A DNA stretch of 44,464 nt from Clostridia bacterium (GCA_017549365.1 JAFYUZ010000020.1:1-44464); one strand, 5' to 3'. Counted from the stretch's first letter, positions 1 to 8,290 are shown. A program made the numbers and translations. The notes: a model not told the origin generated them from the letters alone.

Positions 1-912
1 CATATAAAGCCCGGCGATATTCTTGTCGTCAACAATTCAAAGGTAATTCCCGCGAGACTTTTGGGAAACCGATTTAAAAAGGATGCAGCGGGAGTTTACA
101 CAAACGAGCTTGGTTCGTCTGTTGAGCTTTTGCTTCTCGAAAGAAAAAGCGAAAATACCTGGGAGGCGCTTTCACGTCCCGGTCACAAAACCCCCGTGGG
201 AACAAAGCTTACTTTCGGAAACGGCAAGCTTCTTGCAGAAGTGATTGAAGTGACCGAAGGCGGAAACAGAATCGTTCGATTTGACTACGAAGGCGAATTT
301 ATGTCTCTGCTCGACGAGATCGGCGAAATGCCTCTGCCCCCATACATTCACAAAAAAGCCGAAGACAAAAACCGCTATCAGACGGTATATGCCCGCCACG
401 ACGGCTCGGCGGCGGCCCCCACAGCAGGACTTCATTTTACAAAAGAGCTGATGAAAGAGCTTGAGGATATGGGAGTTGTGATCGTTCCCGTCACCCTTCA
501 CGTGGGACTCGGTACCTTCCGCCCCGTAAAAGAAAACGATATAACAAAGCACAGGATGCACAGTGAATTTTGTACGGTTTCGGCAGAAAGCGCAGAAAAA
601 TACAACGCCGCGCGCAAAGCAGGCGGAGAAGTATTTTGCGTTGGCACAACCTCGTGCCGAACGCTCGAATCGTGCGCCGACGAAGACGGATATCTTTCGC
701 CCTGCGAAAAATACACCGACATTTTCATTTATCCCGGCTACAAATTCAAGGCAGTTGACCACCTGATAACAAATTTCCATCTTCCCGAATCAACTCTTCT
801 TATGCTTGTATCTGCCCTGGCGGGACGCGAAAGGATGCTTGATGCATACAAATGCGCCGTACAGGAAAAATACAGATTTTTCTCGTTCGGCGATGCAATG
901 CTGATATATTAA
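1..912 (+). CDS. queA: QueA, S-adenosylmethionine:tRNA ribosyltransferase-isomerase (5' end missing)
   Basis: QueA transfers and isomerises the ribosyl part of S-adenosylmethionine onto preQ1 in tRNA, giving epoxyqueuosine in the wobble position. The frame is open from base 1, where [18 protein letters not shown] matches the N-terminal part of QueA, so the true start lies upstream and roughly 40 residues are missing compared with the usual length of about 340. The family signatures are clear: [18 protein letters not shown] near the middle and [20 protein letters not shown] near the end. A TTG at 61 is internal and not the start. The gene ends with TAA and is followed at once by a strong hairpin terminator, so it is the last gene of its transcript. 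Identification is secure. Confidence 0.96.
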   Translation, partial: HIKPGDILVVNNSKVIPARLLGNRFKKDAAGVYTNELGSSVELLLLERKSENTWEALSRPGHKTPVGTKLTFGNGKLLAEVIEVTEGGNRIVRFDYEGEFMSLLDEIGEMPLPPYIHKKAEDKNRYQTVYARHDGSAAAPTAGLHFTKELMKELEDMGVVIVPVTLHVGLGTFRPVKENDITKHRMHSEFCTVSAESAEKYNAARKAGGEVFCVGTTSCRTLESCADEDGYLSPCEKYTDIFIYPGYKFKAVDHLITNFHLPESTLLMLVSALAGRERMLDAYKCAVQEKYRFFSFGDAMLIY

Positions 913-918
913 AAAAAC

Positions 919-950
919 AAAAGCAAGCTTTTACGCTTGCTTTTATTTTT
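919..950 (+). terminator. Intrinsic terminator of queA
   Basis: A perfect 10-bp stem, AAAAGCAAGC (919-928) with GCTTGCTTTT (935-944), closes a six-base loop and runs into a T-rich tract. It starts 6 bases after the queA stop codon. Confidence 0.9.
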
Positions 951-959
951 TGACAAAAT

Positions 960-1021
960 GTAAAACACACTTGACATTTTCAAACGATTGATGTATACTG
1001 AATATGTAAAGTGCACTTTAC
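960..1021. promoter_or_regulatory. Pair of palindromic operator-like sites around the XRE promoter
   Basis: GTAAAGTGCACTTTAC (1006-1021) is a perfect 16-bp palindrome just downstream of the -10 box, where it would cover the transcription start. GTAAAACACACTTGAC (960-975) matches it at 12 of 16 positions and overlaps the -35 box. The centres are 46 bp apart. The likely ligand is the XRE protein encoded immediately downstream. The sites are seen directly; the binding protein is inferred. Confidence 0.65.
971..999 (+). promoter_or_regulatory. Sigma-A-type promoter of the XRE regulator operon
   Basis: A consensus -35 box TTGACA (971-976) lies exactly 17 bases upstream of TATACT (994-999). The -35 box is overlapped by an imperfect copy of the palindrome described at 1006-1021, which fits control by the encoded regulator. 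Confidence 0.85.
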
Positions 1022-1040
1022 AATCACAGGAGGCGATATA

Positions 1041-1238
1041 TTGAACAACAAGATCAAAGATTTACGAAAAAAACATTCTGTTACGCAGGACGAGCTTGCA
1101 AATGCAGTTGATGTGACGCGGCAAACTATTATTTCTCTTGAAAGCGGAAAATACAACGCATCTCTTCAACTGGCACACAAAATTTCAAAATATTTTGAAA
1201 AGACCATCGAAGAAGTATTTATATTTGAGGAGGACTAA
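1041..1238 (+). CDS. Small XRE-family helix-turn-helix regulator
   Basis: This is a 65-residue protein made almost entirely of one Cro/C1-type helix-turn-helix domain ([20 protein letters not shown], then [18 protein letters not shown]). It resembles the short regulators paired with small membrane proteins in Firmicutes. TTG at 1041 is chosen because AGGAGG (1029-1034) sits at ideal distance. The longer in-frame GTG at 1011 lies inside the operator palindrome, upstream of the ribosome binding site. The gene is translationally close-coupled to the membrane protein at 1240. The flanking palindromes suggest autoregulation. The signal it responds to is unknown. Confidence 0.87.
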   Translation: MNNKIKDLRKKHSVTQDELANAVDVTRQTIISLESGKYNASLQLAHKISKYFEKTIEEVFIFEED

Positions 1239-1239
1239 C

Positions 1240-1656
1240 ATGGATTTCAGAAAGAAACTTAAAACAAGATTGTACATCTCTATTGTCTTAACTATACTCG
1301 GTACAGTTTTGGTAGCAATGGCTATTTTTTCAAAGCTTGAAAACAACGCTTTGTCGCCGTTTGGCGTGGGTATGATGGCATATGGTATTGCCAATATCAA
1401 AAAATATTTTTATATCACAAGCAGCGAGGAAAAACTCAAAAAACAACAGATCATGGAAACAGACGAGCGCAATATTTCAATTGCAAACAAAGCAAAAAGC
1501 ATTACTTTTACAATTTCTGTCCTTTTGGCATACCTTGCTGTAATCGTTCTTTCCTTTTTTAATATGCACACCGCCGCCGAATGGATAACATATTCGATCC
1601 TTGCACTGATTGTAATATATCTTATAACCTACGCCGTGATACGCAAAAAATCGTAA
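1240..1656 (+). CDS. Small integral membrane protein paired with the XRE regulator
   Basis: A 138-residue protein with about four predicted membrane segments (residues about 11-30, 36-52, 88-108 and 113-134). A charged central loop carries METDERNISIANKAKS, an E-x-D-E-R-N pattern typical of small Firmicute membrane proteins encoded next to short XRE regulators. ATG at 1240 is one base after the regulator's stop codon, and its ribosome binding site GAGGAGG lies inside the end of the regulator gene, so the two genes form a coupled operon. I cannot assign a biochemical function. Involvement in envelope stress or peptide response would be a guess from similar pairs. Confidence 0.8.
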   Translation: MDFRKKLKTRLYISIVLTILGTVLVAMAIFSKLENNALSPFGVGMMAYGIANIKKYFYITSSEEKLKKQQIMETDERNISIANKAKSITFTISVLLAYLAVIVLSFFNMHTAAEWITYSILALIVIYLITYAVIRKKS

Positions 1657-1679
1657 AACCCGTTTATATTATTTTAAGG

Positions 1680-1708
1680 TTGATTTTATTAAGAATATGT
1701 GATATAAT
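1680..1708 (+). promoter_or_regulatory. Sigma-A-type promoter of the acyltransferase/ligase pair
   Basis: TTGATT (1680-1685), a 17-base spacer and TATAAT (1703-1708) lie about 67 bases before the start codon at 1775. Confidence 0.7.
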
Positions 1709-1774
1709 AAAGCAGTTGTATGTGTTTTTTCGACACAACACAGCCATAAATTCACATATTGATCGGAGAACTTT

Positions 1775-2638
1775 ATGAAAAACAGAAGAGACGGAATACG
1801 CGTGCCCGAAACCGATCCCATGCACGCAGTGATGCCTTATATGCTTCCCAACAGAGCAGACAACGAAGCTTTTATTAGCGAAGAAATCGACCTTTCCGCC
1901 ATCAACAAATATCTTGAACAAAAAAACGCCGCAAATCCCGAATACAAATACACTTTTTTCCACGTTATCTGCGCAGCTATTGCCAAAATATTCTATCATC
2001 GCCCGTATATGAACAGATTCTATGCAGGTTACAGACTTTACGACCGCAAGGAAATAACCCTTGCCTTTGTTGTCAAGCGTCAGTTTGACGACAAGTCTGA
2101 CGAGGTTCTCTCGATTGTCAAGGTGGACAAAGAAAGCGACGAAGCCCCTATTGAACAGATACACACAAAGATACAGAAGATCGTCTTTGGCGTAAGAAAA
2201 GAAAACAAAACCGACGGTGCCACAGACACAATGGCAATACTCACAAAGCTTCCCCGCCCTATTCTTAAACTTGTTGTAAAGATACTTGACGCTCTCGACT
2301 ATCGCGGACACTATCCGAAATCGCTTGAAAAAGTTGATCCGTATTTTGCAAGCGTTTTTCTTTCAAACCTCGGTAGTATAAAGATGAATGCAGGCTATCA
2401 CCATCTGGCAAACCGCGGCACAAACTCTGTTTTTGTTGTTATCGGCGAAAAGAAAAACACTCCGATCTTCAAAGAAGACGGAAGCTTTGAAATGCGCGAA
2501 ATGTTGCCTTTGGGACTTACCATTGACGAAAGAATTGCTGACGGTTATTATTTTTCAAAAACCATCCGCCTGCTGAAAAAGCTGGCAGAAAACCCCGAGC
2601 TTCTCGACAGACCGCTTAGCGAAGAAGTTGAATTCTGA
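1775..2638 (+). CDS. E2-type (2-oxoacid dehydrogenase) acyltransferase-fold protein without the catalytic histidine
   Basis: The 287-residue protein resembles the chloramphenicol-acetyltransferase-fold catalytic domain of 2-oxoacid dehydrogenase E2 subunits. It has FFHVICAAIAKIFYHRPYMN, then FASVFLSNLGSIKMNAGYHH, then IDERIADGYYF at the C-terminus. E2 enzymes carry DHRxxDG there; here residue 252 is Glu where the general-base His belongs, while Asp256 and Gly257 remain. It has no lipoyl or E3-binding domain. It lies 20 bases upstream of an acyl-CoA ligase and shares its promoter, so an acyl transfer or acyl binding role using the ligase product is plausible. Start ATG 1775 follows GGAGA. The fold is fairly sure; activity is not. 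Confidence 0.75.
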   Translation: MKNRRDGIRVPETDPMHAVMPYMLPNRADNEAFISEEIDLSAINKYLEQKNAANPEYKYTFFHVICAAIAKIFYHRPYMNRFYAGYRLYDRKEITLAFVVKRQFDDKSDEVLSIVKVDKESDEAPIEQIHTKIQKIVFGVRKENKTDGATDTMAILTKLPRPILKLVVKILDALDYRGHYPKSLEKVDPYFASVFLSNLGSIKMNAGYHHLANRGTNSVFVVIGEKKNTPIFKEDGSFEMREMLPLGLTIDERIADGYYFSKTIRLLKKLAENPELLDRPLSEEVEF

Positions 2639-2658
2639 CACCGAAAAGGAAAGATATT

Positions 2659-4407
2659 ATGGATATCAAAACAGAAACACAATTTTCCGCCGTAAAAGCC
2701 CCATGGCTTAACAATTACGGCGATATTCCCGCTACCCTTGAATATCCCACAACAACCATGTTCGAACAGCTTGAGATCATGGCAAACAAATATCCCAATT
2801 ACATAGCTTTTGACTTTATGGGCAAAAAGACGACCTACAAAACCTTTATTTCTCAGGTCCATATCTGTGCACGCGCTCTTAAAGCAATCGGCACACGCCC
2901 CGGCGACAAGATCACCATCTGTATGCCCAACTGCCCTCAGACGGTTATTATGTTTTATGCCGTAAACGCAGTCGGCGCTATTGCAAATATGATCCACCCC
3001 CTGTCGAGCGAAAAAGAGATTGAGTTTTACATAAAAGAATCCGAATCTATAACGGCGGTCACTCTTGACCAGTTCTACAACAAGTTCGAAGCAATACGCC
3101 AAAACGTAGAGCTTACAAACGTAATCCTTGCCAGCATCAAGGACGAGCTTGCACAACCCATCAAAGCAGGATATATGCTCACCGAGGGCAGAAAGATAAA
3201 GAAGATACCCAAGGATGCTCCTATTACAAGATGGAGAGATTTTATGGCATACGGAATGCGATATCACTGGAAATATCTTTCCAAAAGAAGCATTCACGAT
3301 CCTGCCGTTATTCTTTACAGCGGCGGAACAACAGGTGTAACAAAGGGTATTCTCCTTTCAAATTACAATTTCAACGCTCTTGCAACACAAGTTATTGCCA
3401 CAAACCCCATGTTCCGTCCCGGAGACAAAATGCTTGCGGTTATGCCCATGTTCCACGGTTTTGGTCTTGGCGTCAGCATTCATTCAATGCTTGCAAGCGG
3501 AGGAAGATGTATTCTTGTTCCCAGATTTACAGCAGAGAGCTATGCAAAGCTCCTTAAAAAGCACAGATGCAATTTTATCGCAGGTGTGCCCACCCTTTAC
3601 GAAGCACTTTTGCGCCAGCCTTGCATGGAAGGTGTGGATCTTTCCTGCCTTAAAGGCGTTTTCTCGGGCGGCGACTCTTTGTCGGTTGAATTGAAAAAGC
3701 GCTTTGACAAATTCCTCTACGACCACAATGCCACCATCCAGGTACGAGAAGGATACGGCACCACAGAATGTGTAACTGCCAGCTGTCTCACCCCCACCCA
3801 CACCTATAAAGAAGGCAGTATCGGTCAGCCCTTCCCCGACACCTTCTACAAGATAGTTAAACCCGACACATCAGAAGAGCTTCCCTACGGAGAAGAGGGC
3901 GAGATCTGCATTTCAGGTCCCACGGTTATGCTCGGATATCTCAAGCATCCCGAAGAAAATGCCAAAACTTTAAGAGTTCACGATGACGGACGCACCTGGG
4001 TACACACCGGCGACCTCGGCCTTATGGATGACGAAGGATTTATCTACTTCAAGCAGCGTATAAAGAGAATGATAATCACCAGCGGCTACAACGTATATCC
4101 TTCTGCCCTGGAAAACATTCTTGACGCCCACGAGCTTGTTCAGATGAGCTGTGTTATCGGTGTTCCCGACCCTTATAAAATGCAGAAGATCAAGGCGTTT
4201 ATCATGCTTAAACCCGGACTTGAACCCAACGAAGAAAAGAAGCAGATACTCTTTGACTACTGCAAGAAGAATATTGCAAAGTACGCTCTTCCCTACGATA
4301 TTGAATTCCGAGATGCTCTTCCGAAAACTCTCGTTGGAAAGGTTGCATACAGAGAGCTTGAACAGGCAGAGCTTGAAAAAATCAAAAACGAGCAAAAAGC
4401 TGAATAA
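2659..4407 (+). CDS. AMP-forming acyl-CoA ligase
   Basis: A 582-residue member of the adenylate-forming (ANL) superfamily, expected to activate a carboxylic acid, probably a fatty acid, to its acyl-CoA through an acyl-AMP. The core motifs are present in order: ILYSGGTTGVTKG (phosphate loop), GYGTTECV, VHTGDLGLMDDEGFIYF, KRMIITSGYNVYP (hinge region), and PKTLVGKVAYREL with the catalytic lysine near the C-terminus. Length and order match medium- and long-chain fatty acid CoA ligases. It follows the E2-like protein by 20 bases with its own AAAGGAAAG site. A terminator begins a few bases after the stop. Substrate chain length cannot be read from sequence. Confidence 0.9.
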   Translation: MDIKTETQFSAVKAPWLNNYGDIPATLEYPTTTMFEQLEIMANKYPNYIAFDFMGKKTTYKTFISQVHICARALKAIGTRPGDKITICMPNCPQTVIMFYAVNAVGAIANMIHPLSSEKEIEFYIKESESITAVTLDQFYNKFEAIRQNVELTNVILASIKDELAQPIKAGYMLTEGRKIKKIPKDAPITRWRDFMAYGMRYHWKYLSKRSIHDPAVILYSGGTTGVTKGILLSNYNFNALATQVIATNPMFRPGDKMLAVMPMFHGFGLGVSIHSMLASGGRCILVPRFTAESYAKLLKKHRCNFIAGVPTLYEALLRQPCMEGVDLSCLKGVFSGGDSLSVELKKRFDKFLYDHNATIQVREGYGTTECVTASCLTPTHTYKEGSIGQPFPDTFYKIVKPDTSEELPYGEEGEICISGPTVMLGYLKHPEENAKTLRVHDDGRTWVHTGDLGLMDDEGFIYFKQRIKRMIITSGYNVYPSALENILDAHELVQMSCVIGVPDPYKMQKIKAFIMLKPGLEPNEEKKQILFDYCKKNIAKYALPYDIEFRDALPKTLVGKVAYRELEQAELEKIKNEQKAE

Positions 4408-4410
4408 TCT

Positions 4411-4445
4411 CAAAAGAACTCCCAAAACGGGAGTTCTTCTTTTGT
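4411..4445. terminator. Bidirectional terminator between convergent genes
   Basis: AAGAACTCCC (4414-4423) pairs perfectly with GGGAGTTCTT (4429-4438) around a five-base loop. A-rich sequence on the left and T-rich on the right let it serve both the ligase gene (plus) and the S1-domain gene (minus). Confidence 0.9.
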
Positions 4446-5383
4446 TATATTTCGTCATCAAACACGGTTTCTATTAATTTTTCACAACAATCGGGAGAAT
4501 ATTTCCAATAGTCTATATGTTCTCTTTCGTCAAAGTAGGTAAGCTTTCTGTTGACATTTTCACAAGAATAACTATCGACGGTTACAAGCTTTATCTTCAT
4601 TTTTTCGGGTATTATACTCTTGATGAAAACTGCGGCGCACTGACCGGGCACTATGCCGTCACGCCATTCGGCAAGGCCGGCAAGATTTGGCGCAAGCTCA
4701 ATAAATATCCCGTACGGCTCTACACTTCTGACTATTCCCGCAACAGTTTCGCCTTGCTTGAAGAACGCCACGTTTTCTTCCCAACTGCCGAGAAGCTCTT
4801 TGTGCGTAAGCGAAATTCGACCATCGTGTCGCACTGTACGCTTTACTATGGCACGTATATACTGTCCCGTAAAAAAGCGCTCTTTCGGATGAGAAATACG
4901 CGAAACCGAAATGCAATCTATCGACAAGAGCGAAATTATGCCGCAACCTATATCACAAAAGCAACCAAACGGCTCTTCGTGGGTTATCTTTGCATCGATA
5001 ACATCGCCCGCCTTTAAATTTTTGATATATTTTTCATAACATTCTTCCTGTGCAAGTCTTCTTGACAAAACGATCTTTGGCACGTTTCCGCTTTTGTCTA
5101 TCGACAAAACCTTGAAGCAGACGGGTTTTCCAACCCTTGTGATAACCGCAATCTCGCGGGATTCTTCAAAAGGCAGAGTCATCAGAGCTTCACTTCTCGG
5201 AATAATGCCGTTATATTCTCCAAGCTCCACAACAAGGTTGTGCTCGTTGTCACACATAATAACACGCGATTCGAGTATTTCGCCGCTTTCAATCGCTTTT
5301 TCAAGCGAAGATATGGAGCCTATTGCCTCCAGATTCTCTCTGCTTGAAATATTAGATCCTTCGGGCATAAATTTATCTGTCAT
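4445..5383 (-). CDS. S1 RNA-binding domain protein (ribosomal protein S1-like)
   Basis: The 312-residue protein contains about three S1/OB-fold repeats: residues about 32-110 (VVELGEYNGIIPRSEA), about 124-196 (LKAGDVIDAKITHEEPFGCF) and a third from about 209 (FKQGETVAGIVRSVEPYGIF). The repeats match the class that binds single-stranded RNA in the short Firmicute homologues of ribosomal protein S1. It is expected to act in the cytoplasm in RNA binding or translation. The start ATG follows GGAGG. It is a single-gene unit with a terminator on its 3' side. I do not call it rpsA because Clostridia also fuse S1 repeats to IspH and have other S1 paralogues. Confidence 0.85.
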   Translation of the reverse strand: MTDKFMPEGSNISSRENLEAIGSISSLEKAIESGEILESRVIMCDNEHNLVVELGEYNGIIPRSEALMTLPFEESREIAVITRVGKPVCFKVLSIDKSGNVPKIVLSRRLAQEECYEKYIKNLKAGDVIDAKITHEEPFGCFCDIGCGIISLLSIDCISVSRISHPKERFFTGQYIRAIVKRTVRHDGRISLTHKELLGSWEENVAFFKQGETVAGIVRSVEPYGIFIELAPNLAGLAEWRDGIVPGQCAAVFIKSIIPEKMKIKLVTVDSYSCENVNRKLTYFDEREHIDYWKYSPDCCEKLIETVFDDEI

Positions 5384-5480
5384 AATATCCTCCGTTTTGT
5401 TTTACAAAATGCTTTAATAAATGATATTATTTCAGATGGCAAAGTATGCTGTTTTTTTGAAAAATGCAAAAAATTGATGA

Positions 5481-5511
5481 CAAAAAACGGACCTGTATAA
5501 CAAGTCCGTCT
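5481..5511 (-). terminator. Terminator of the VanZ-like operon
   Basis: Read on the minus strand, ACGGACTTG and CAGGTCCGT form a hairpin with one mismatch, followed by a run of six T. It begins about 10 bases after the stop codon of the VanZ-like gene. Confidence 0.8.
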
Positions 5512-5519
5512 TTATAATA

Positions 5520-6128
5520 TCAGCTTTTGGGAACAAGATATTTTTTAATCAGAGTAAAAATCGCAAAGCCAAGAATTATTCCCGTTACGATTCCCGAGCA
5601 ATCAAGCATTATATCGCGAATTTCAAAACTTCTGCCGGCGACAAAAAGCTGGTGTATCTCGTCGCTTAAAGCATAAAGACAACTGAAAAACGCCGCAGGG
5701 ATCATGAAAACACGCGAACTTTTCATTGCAAGTACAAGACACAAAAGCACAACGAAAAACGAAAGCGAAACATACTCGAGAACGTGCAACGAATCGCGCA
5801 GTCTGGTATTATAACGCGCAATTGCGATCTCGCGTTGTCTTTCCTTGCGCGCAGCCTCTGCCTTTTGTTTTTCCTCGCGAGCTTTTATTTGATCGGGTGT
5901 TTCTTCTGTCTGTTGTGTAGAAGATGCAGGCTCCGCGTCGGGCTTTTTGTTCTCGGGTTTTATTATTTCCGCGTGGGTATATATATTCACGGCTATCTCT
6001 TTTGTCATATTCCCCGAGGTTGTAGATTCAATCGAAGAGCCGTAATATATTGCTCCCATATTGACAATTATCAATATGGATAAAAGCACGATTACACCGC
6101 CCCTTAAAGGTGAAATCTTCTTTTGCAT
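5520..6128 (-). CDS. VanZ-like family membrane protein with a charged insert
   Basis: This 202-residue protein has an N-terminal membrane segment (about 10-29), a long polar stretch and then three more membrane segments. The C-terminal half has the VanZ signature YALSDEIHQLFVAGRSFEIR followed by DIMLDCSGIVTGI. VanZ in enterococci gives low-level teicoplanin resistance, but most chromosomal VanZ-like proteins have no known job. Residues about 56-105 are rich in Lys, Glu, Ala and Gln and probably form an extended coiled region not found in minimal VanZ proteins. It starts one base after the stop of the upstream CobW-like gene, so translation is probably coupled, although no functional link is evident. 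Confidence 0.85.
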   Translation of the reverse strand: MQKKISPLRGGVIVLLSILIIVNMGAIYYGSSIESTTSGNMTKEIAVNIYTHAEIIKPENKKPDAEPASSTQQTEETPDQIKAREEKQKAEAARKERQREIAIARYNTRLRDSLHVLEYVSLSFFVVLLCLVLAMKSSRVFMIPAAFFSCLYALSDEIHQLFVAGRSFEIRDIMLDCSGIVTGIILGFAIFTLIKKYLVPKS

Positions 6129-6129
6129 A

Positions 6130-7080
6130 TCAATAGAAGGTTGCGATCACGTCATCGGGAGAATCGCATTTTTCAGCAGAAATGACAGAAAGAACAGGTC
6201 CCTTTCTGCGGTATATCTTGTGGTACTTTACGTTTATCTTGGCTTCAAGAATAATCCACTCGCCGTCAGAAAGCTTTTCGGTATCGGAGTATTCGCAGAT
6301 ATAGCCCGCAAAACGGGTGTCATCCACGCAACAGGTCATTACCTGGCGACCGGCAACAAAGATCTTCTTTTCTTTGGGATCGCGTTTTATGCAAGCCTTG
6401 AATCTGACGGTTTTTCCGTCATAATTTTCGATCTTTTCGGTGGTGTCGCGGTACCAGACAGCGTAGTCCTCGTCGTTTATCTCGATAACGGGGGCATTTA
6501 TGTCAAAAGGCAGAGGATCTTCAATGTCGTCATAATCAACGCTTCCGTCACAATATTCATATGCAATATCACAACGGCGATTTGTTGTACGCACTATCTT
6601 GTGAAGCTGCATCTTATCGACATCCTTGGGACAACGATTGAAAACCGTCAGTTCACAGCTTGTAAGCTTGTCCACAACGAGAGAACGCATGTTGTTATTG
6701 TATGACAAAAAAGATGTGTAATCAACAAAAAGCATCTCCTGATAGACCTGCCAATGTTCGGGAAGGCGCTTGTAAAGCTCGTCAAGCATCCACATTCCGT
6801 TGTATTCGATGATGACGCGGCAAAAATCAAGCTCGTCCTCGAGCTTAACGAGAAATTCCGGGGTGATCTCTTCTATATCGTCAATATTTCTGATATAAAT
6901 GTCCTTTTGAGGATACTTATCGAGCTGATATTCTTCGATGCCTTCCTCGCAGACAATAACAAGCGTTACGTCGCCGTTTGAAAAGCGCGGATCTTCAAGA
7001 GTCTCGTGGATAAACTTTGTTTTTCCCGCCTCAAGAAAACCTGTAAATAGATAAATAGGTATCTCGTTTCTGTTTTTCAT
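6130..7080 (-). CDS. CobW-like GTPase domain fused to a DUF1980-like domain
   Basis: The 316-residue protein begins like a CobW/G3E GTPase: IPIYLFTGFLEAGKTKF (about 8-23) is a Walker A loop, but with Lys where most have Thr or Ser after GKT. It lacks the CxCC metal motif. The C-terminal part (about 200-316) has YDGKTVRFKACIKRDPKEKK and then FVAGRQVMTCCVDD (241-254). That pattern resembles DUF1980/TIGR03943 proteins (YcgQ type), normally encoded with a membrane permease and a CobW protein in metal-responsive loci. It lies 19 bases after the His-rich CobW gene. I infer a metal, probably zinc, allocation role together with that neighbour; metal and client are not visible. Confidence 0.75.
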   Translation of the reverse strand: MKNRNEIPIYLFTGFLEAGKTKFIHETLEDPRFSNGDVTLVIVCEEGIEEYQLDKYPQKDIYIRNIDDIEEITPEFLVKLEDELDFCRVIIEYNGMWMLDELYKRLPEHWQVYQEMLFVDYTSFLSYNNNMRSLVVDKLTSCELTVFNRCPKDVDKMQLHKIVRTTNRRCDIAYEYCDGSVDYDDIEDPLPFDINAPVIEINDEDYAVWYRDTTEKIENYDGKTVRFKACIKRDPKEKKIFVAGRQVMTCCVDDTRFAGYICEYSDTEKLSDGEWIILEAKINVKYHKIYRRKGPVLSVISAEKCDSPDDVIATFY

Positions 7081-7099
7081 GATCTGTATTCCTTGTTAA

Positions 7100-8290
7100 T
7101 CAGTGAATTTTGAAAAGCTCTTTGACAGCGTGCTCGTTGACGTTTGAACCAATAACGCATATACGTCCGATAACACCTGCACTGCCGCGTCTTACGTCGA
7201 CCTCTCCGGGAACGTAATCAAAATGGATCCATTCGGATTCTCCCGAATCAACGATTCCCTTTGCACGCAGAACTATGCCGTATTTTTCCTCGTTGCAAAG
7301 AGACGAAAGTATCTCTTTGATCTGATCTTCGGTATATTTTGCCGCAGTCTCGCCGCCACAGCTTACGAATACTTCGTCGGCGTGATGGTGATGGTGGTGC
7401 TCATGATCGTGATCGTGGCCGTGACCATGGCAACCGCAGGTGCAGTGCTCGTCATGGTCGTGATCGTGTTCGTGATGATGGTGTTCATGTTCATGTTCGT
7501 GATCGTGACCGTGGCAACCGCAGGTGCAGTGCTCGTCATGTTCATGATGATGCTCATGCTCGTGTTCGTGCTCATGTTCGTGATCGTGACCGTGACAACC
7601 GCAGGTGCAGTGTTCATCATGGTCGTCGTGGTCATGGTGACAATGATGATGGTGATGATGTTCTTTTTCGAGGCTGTCGATATCGTTTTCTATCGAATCA
7701 CGGTGCTCCATGGCATCAAGAATAGCTTTGCCCGAAAGCTTTTCCCAATCGGTGGAAATGATTGTGGCTTTTTCGTTCTTTTCACGAAGAAGCGCGATAG
7801 CCGCGGCAAGCTTATCTTCTGCCATACCTGCCGTTCTCGAAAGAACAATACAGTTGGCGTTTTCAACCTGGTTGTTGTAAAACTCTCCGAAGTTTTTCAT
7901 ATACATCTTGCACTTTGTGGCATCTGCAACGGTTGTAAAGCTGTTGAGCACGATATCTTTGTCGTCGATATCCTGCACTGCCTTGATAACGTCACTGAGT
8001 TTTCCGACGCCCGAGGGCTCGATGATAACTCTGTCGGGAGAATATTCGTCAAGAACCTTTTTCAAAGCTTCGCTGAAATTGCCCACAAGACTGCAACAAA
8101 TGCAACCCGAATTCATTTCGGTTATTTCAATACCTGCATCCTGAAGAAATCCGCCGTCAATGCCTATTTCGCCGAATTCGTTTTCGATAAGAACAAGTTT
8201 TTCGCCTGCATACGCTTCTTTTATAAGTTTTTTAATAAGTGTTGTTTTTCCTGCTCCGAGAAAGCCGGAGAAAATGTCGATCTTTGCCAT
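7100..8290 (-). CDS. His-rich CobW/G3E-family metallochaperone GTPase
   Basis: This is a 396-residue G3E GTPase of the ZagA/YciC type that in other bacteria hands zinc to client enzymes. Visible parts: Walker A GFLGAGKTT (9-17), ENEFGEIGIDGGFL (36-49), the metal site CICC (63-66), EPSGVG (91-96) and a C-terminal CobW domain (about 306-396). Between them lies a 93-residue insert (211-303) of almost pure His, Asp, Glu and Cys with three copies of HCTCGCHGH (227, 254, 282), surely metal binding. It follows the hydrolase gene by 21 bases in the same transcript. Zinc is the likeliest metal by family; nickel or cobalt cannot be excluded. Confidence 0.92.
   Translation of the reverse strand: MAKIDIFSGFLGAGKTTLIKKLIKEAYAGEKLVLIENEFGEIGIDGGFLQDAGIEITEMNSGCICCSLVGNFSEALKKVLDEYSPDRVIIEPSGVGKLSDVIKAVQDIDDKDIVLNSFTTVADATKCKMYMKNFGEFYNNQVENANCIVLSRTAGMAEDKLAAAIALLREKNEKATIISTDWEKLSGKAILDAMEHRDSIENDIDSLEKEHHHHHHCHHDHDDHDEHCTCGCHGHDHEHEHEHEHEHHHEHDEHCTCGCHGHDHEHEHEHHHHEHDHDHDEHCTCGCHGHGHDHDHEHHHHHHADEVFVSCGGETAAKYTEDQIKEILSSLCNEEKYGIVLRAKGIVDSGESEWIHFDYVPGEVDVRRGSAGVIGRICVIGSNVNEHAVKELFKIH
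7382..7660 (-). repeat. Internal repeats encoding the His-rich metal-binding insert
   Basis: The DNA contains three near-identical blocks encoding HCTCGCHGH, separated by runs of His/Asp and His/Glu codons of varying length. Such simple in-gene repeats can gain or lose units by slippage. They also create long open frames on the opposite strand that are not genes. Confidence 0.9.

Noticed and set aside
1011..1040. GTG at 1011 as start of the XRE regulator
   Set aside because: It lies inside the palindromic operator and before the AGGAGG site, which clearly serves the TTG at 1041.
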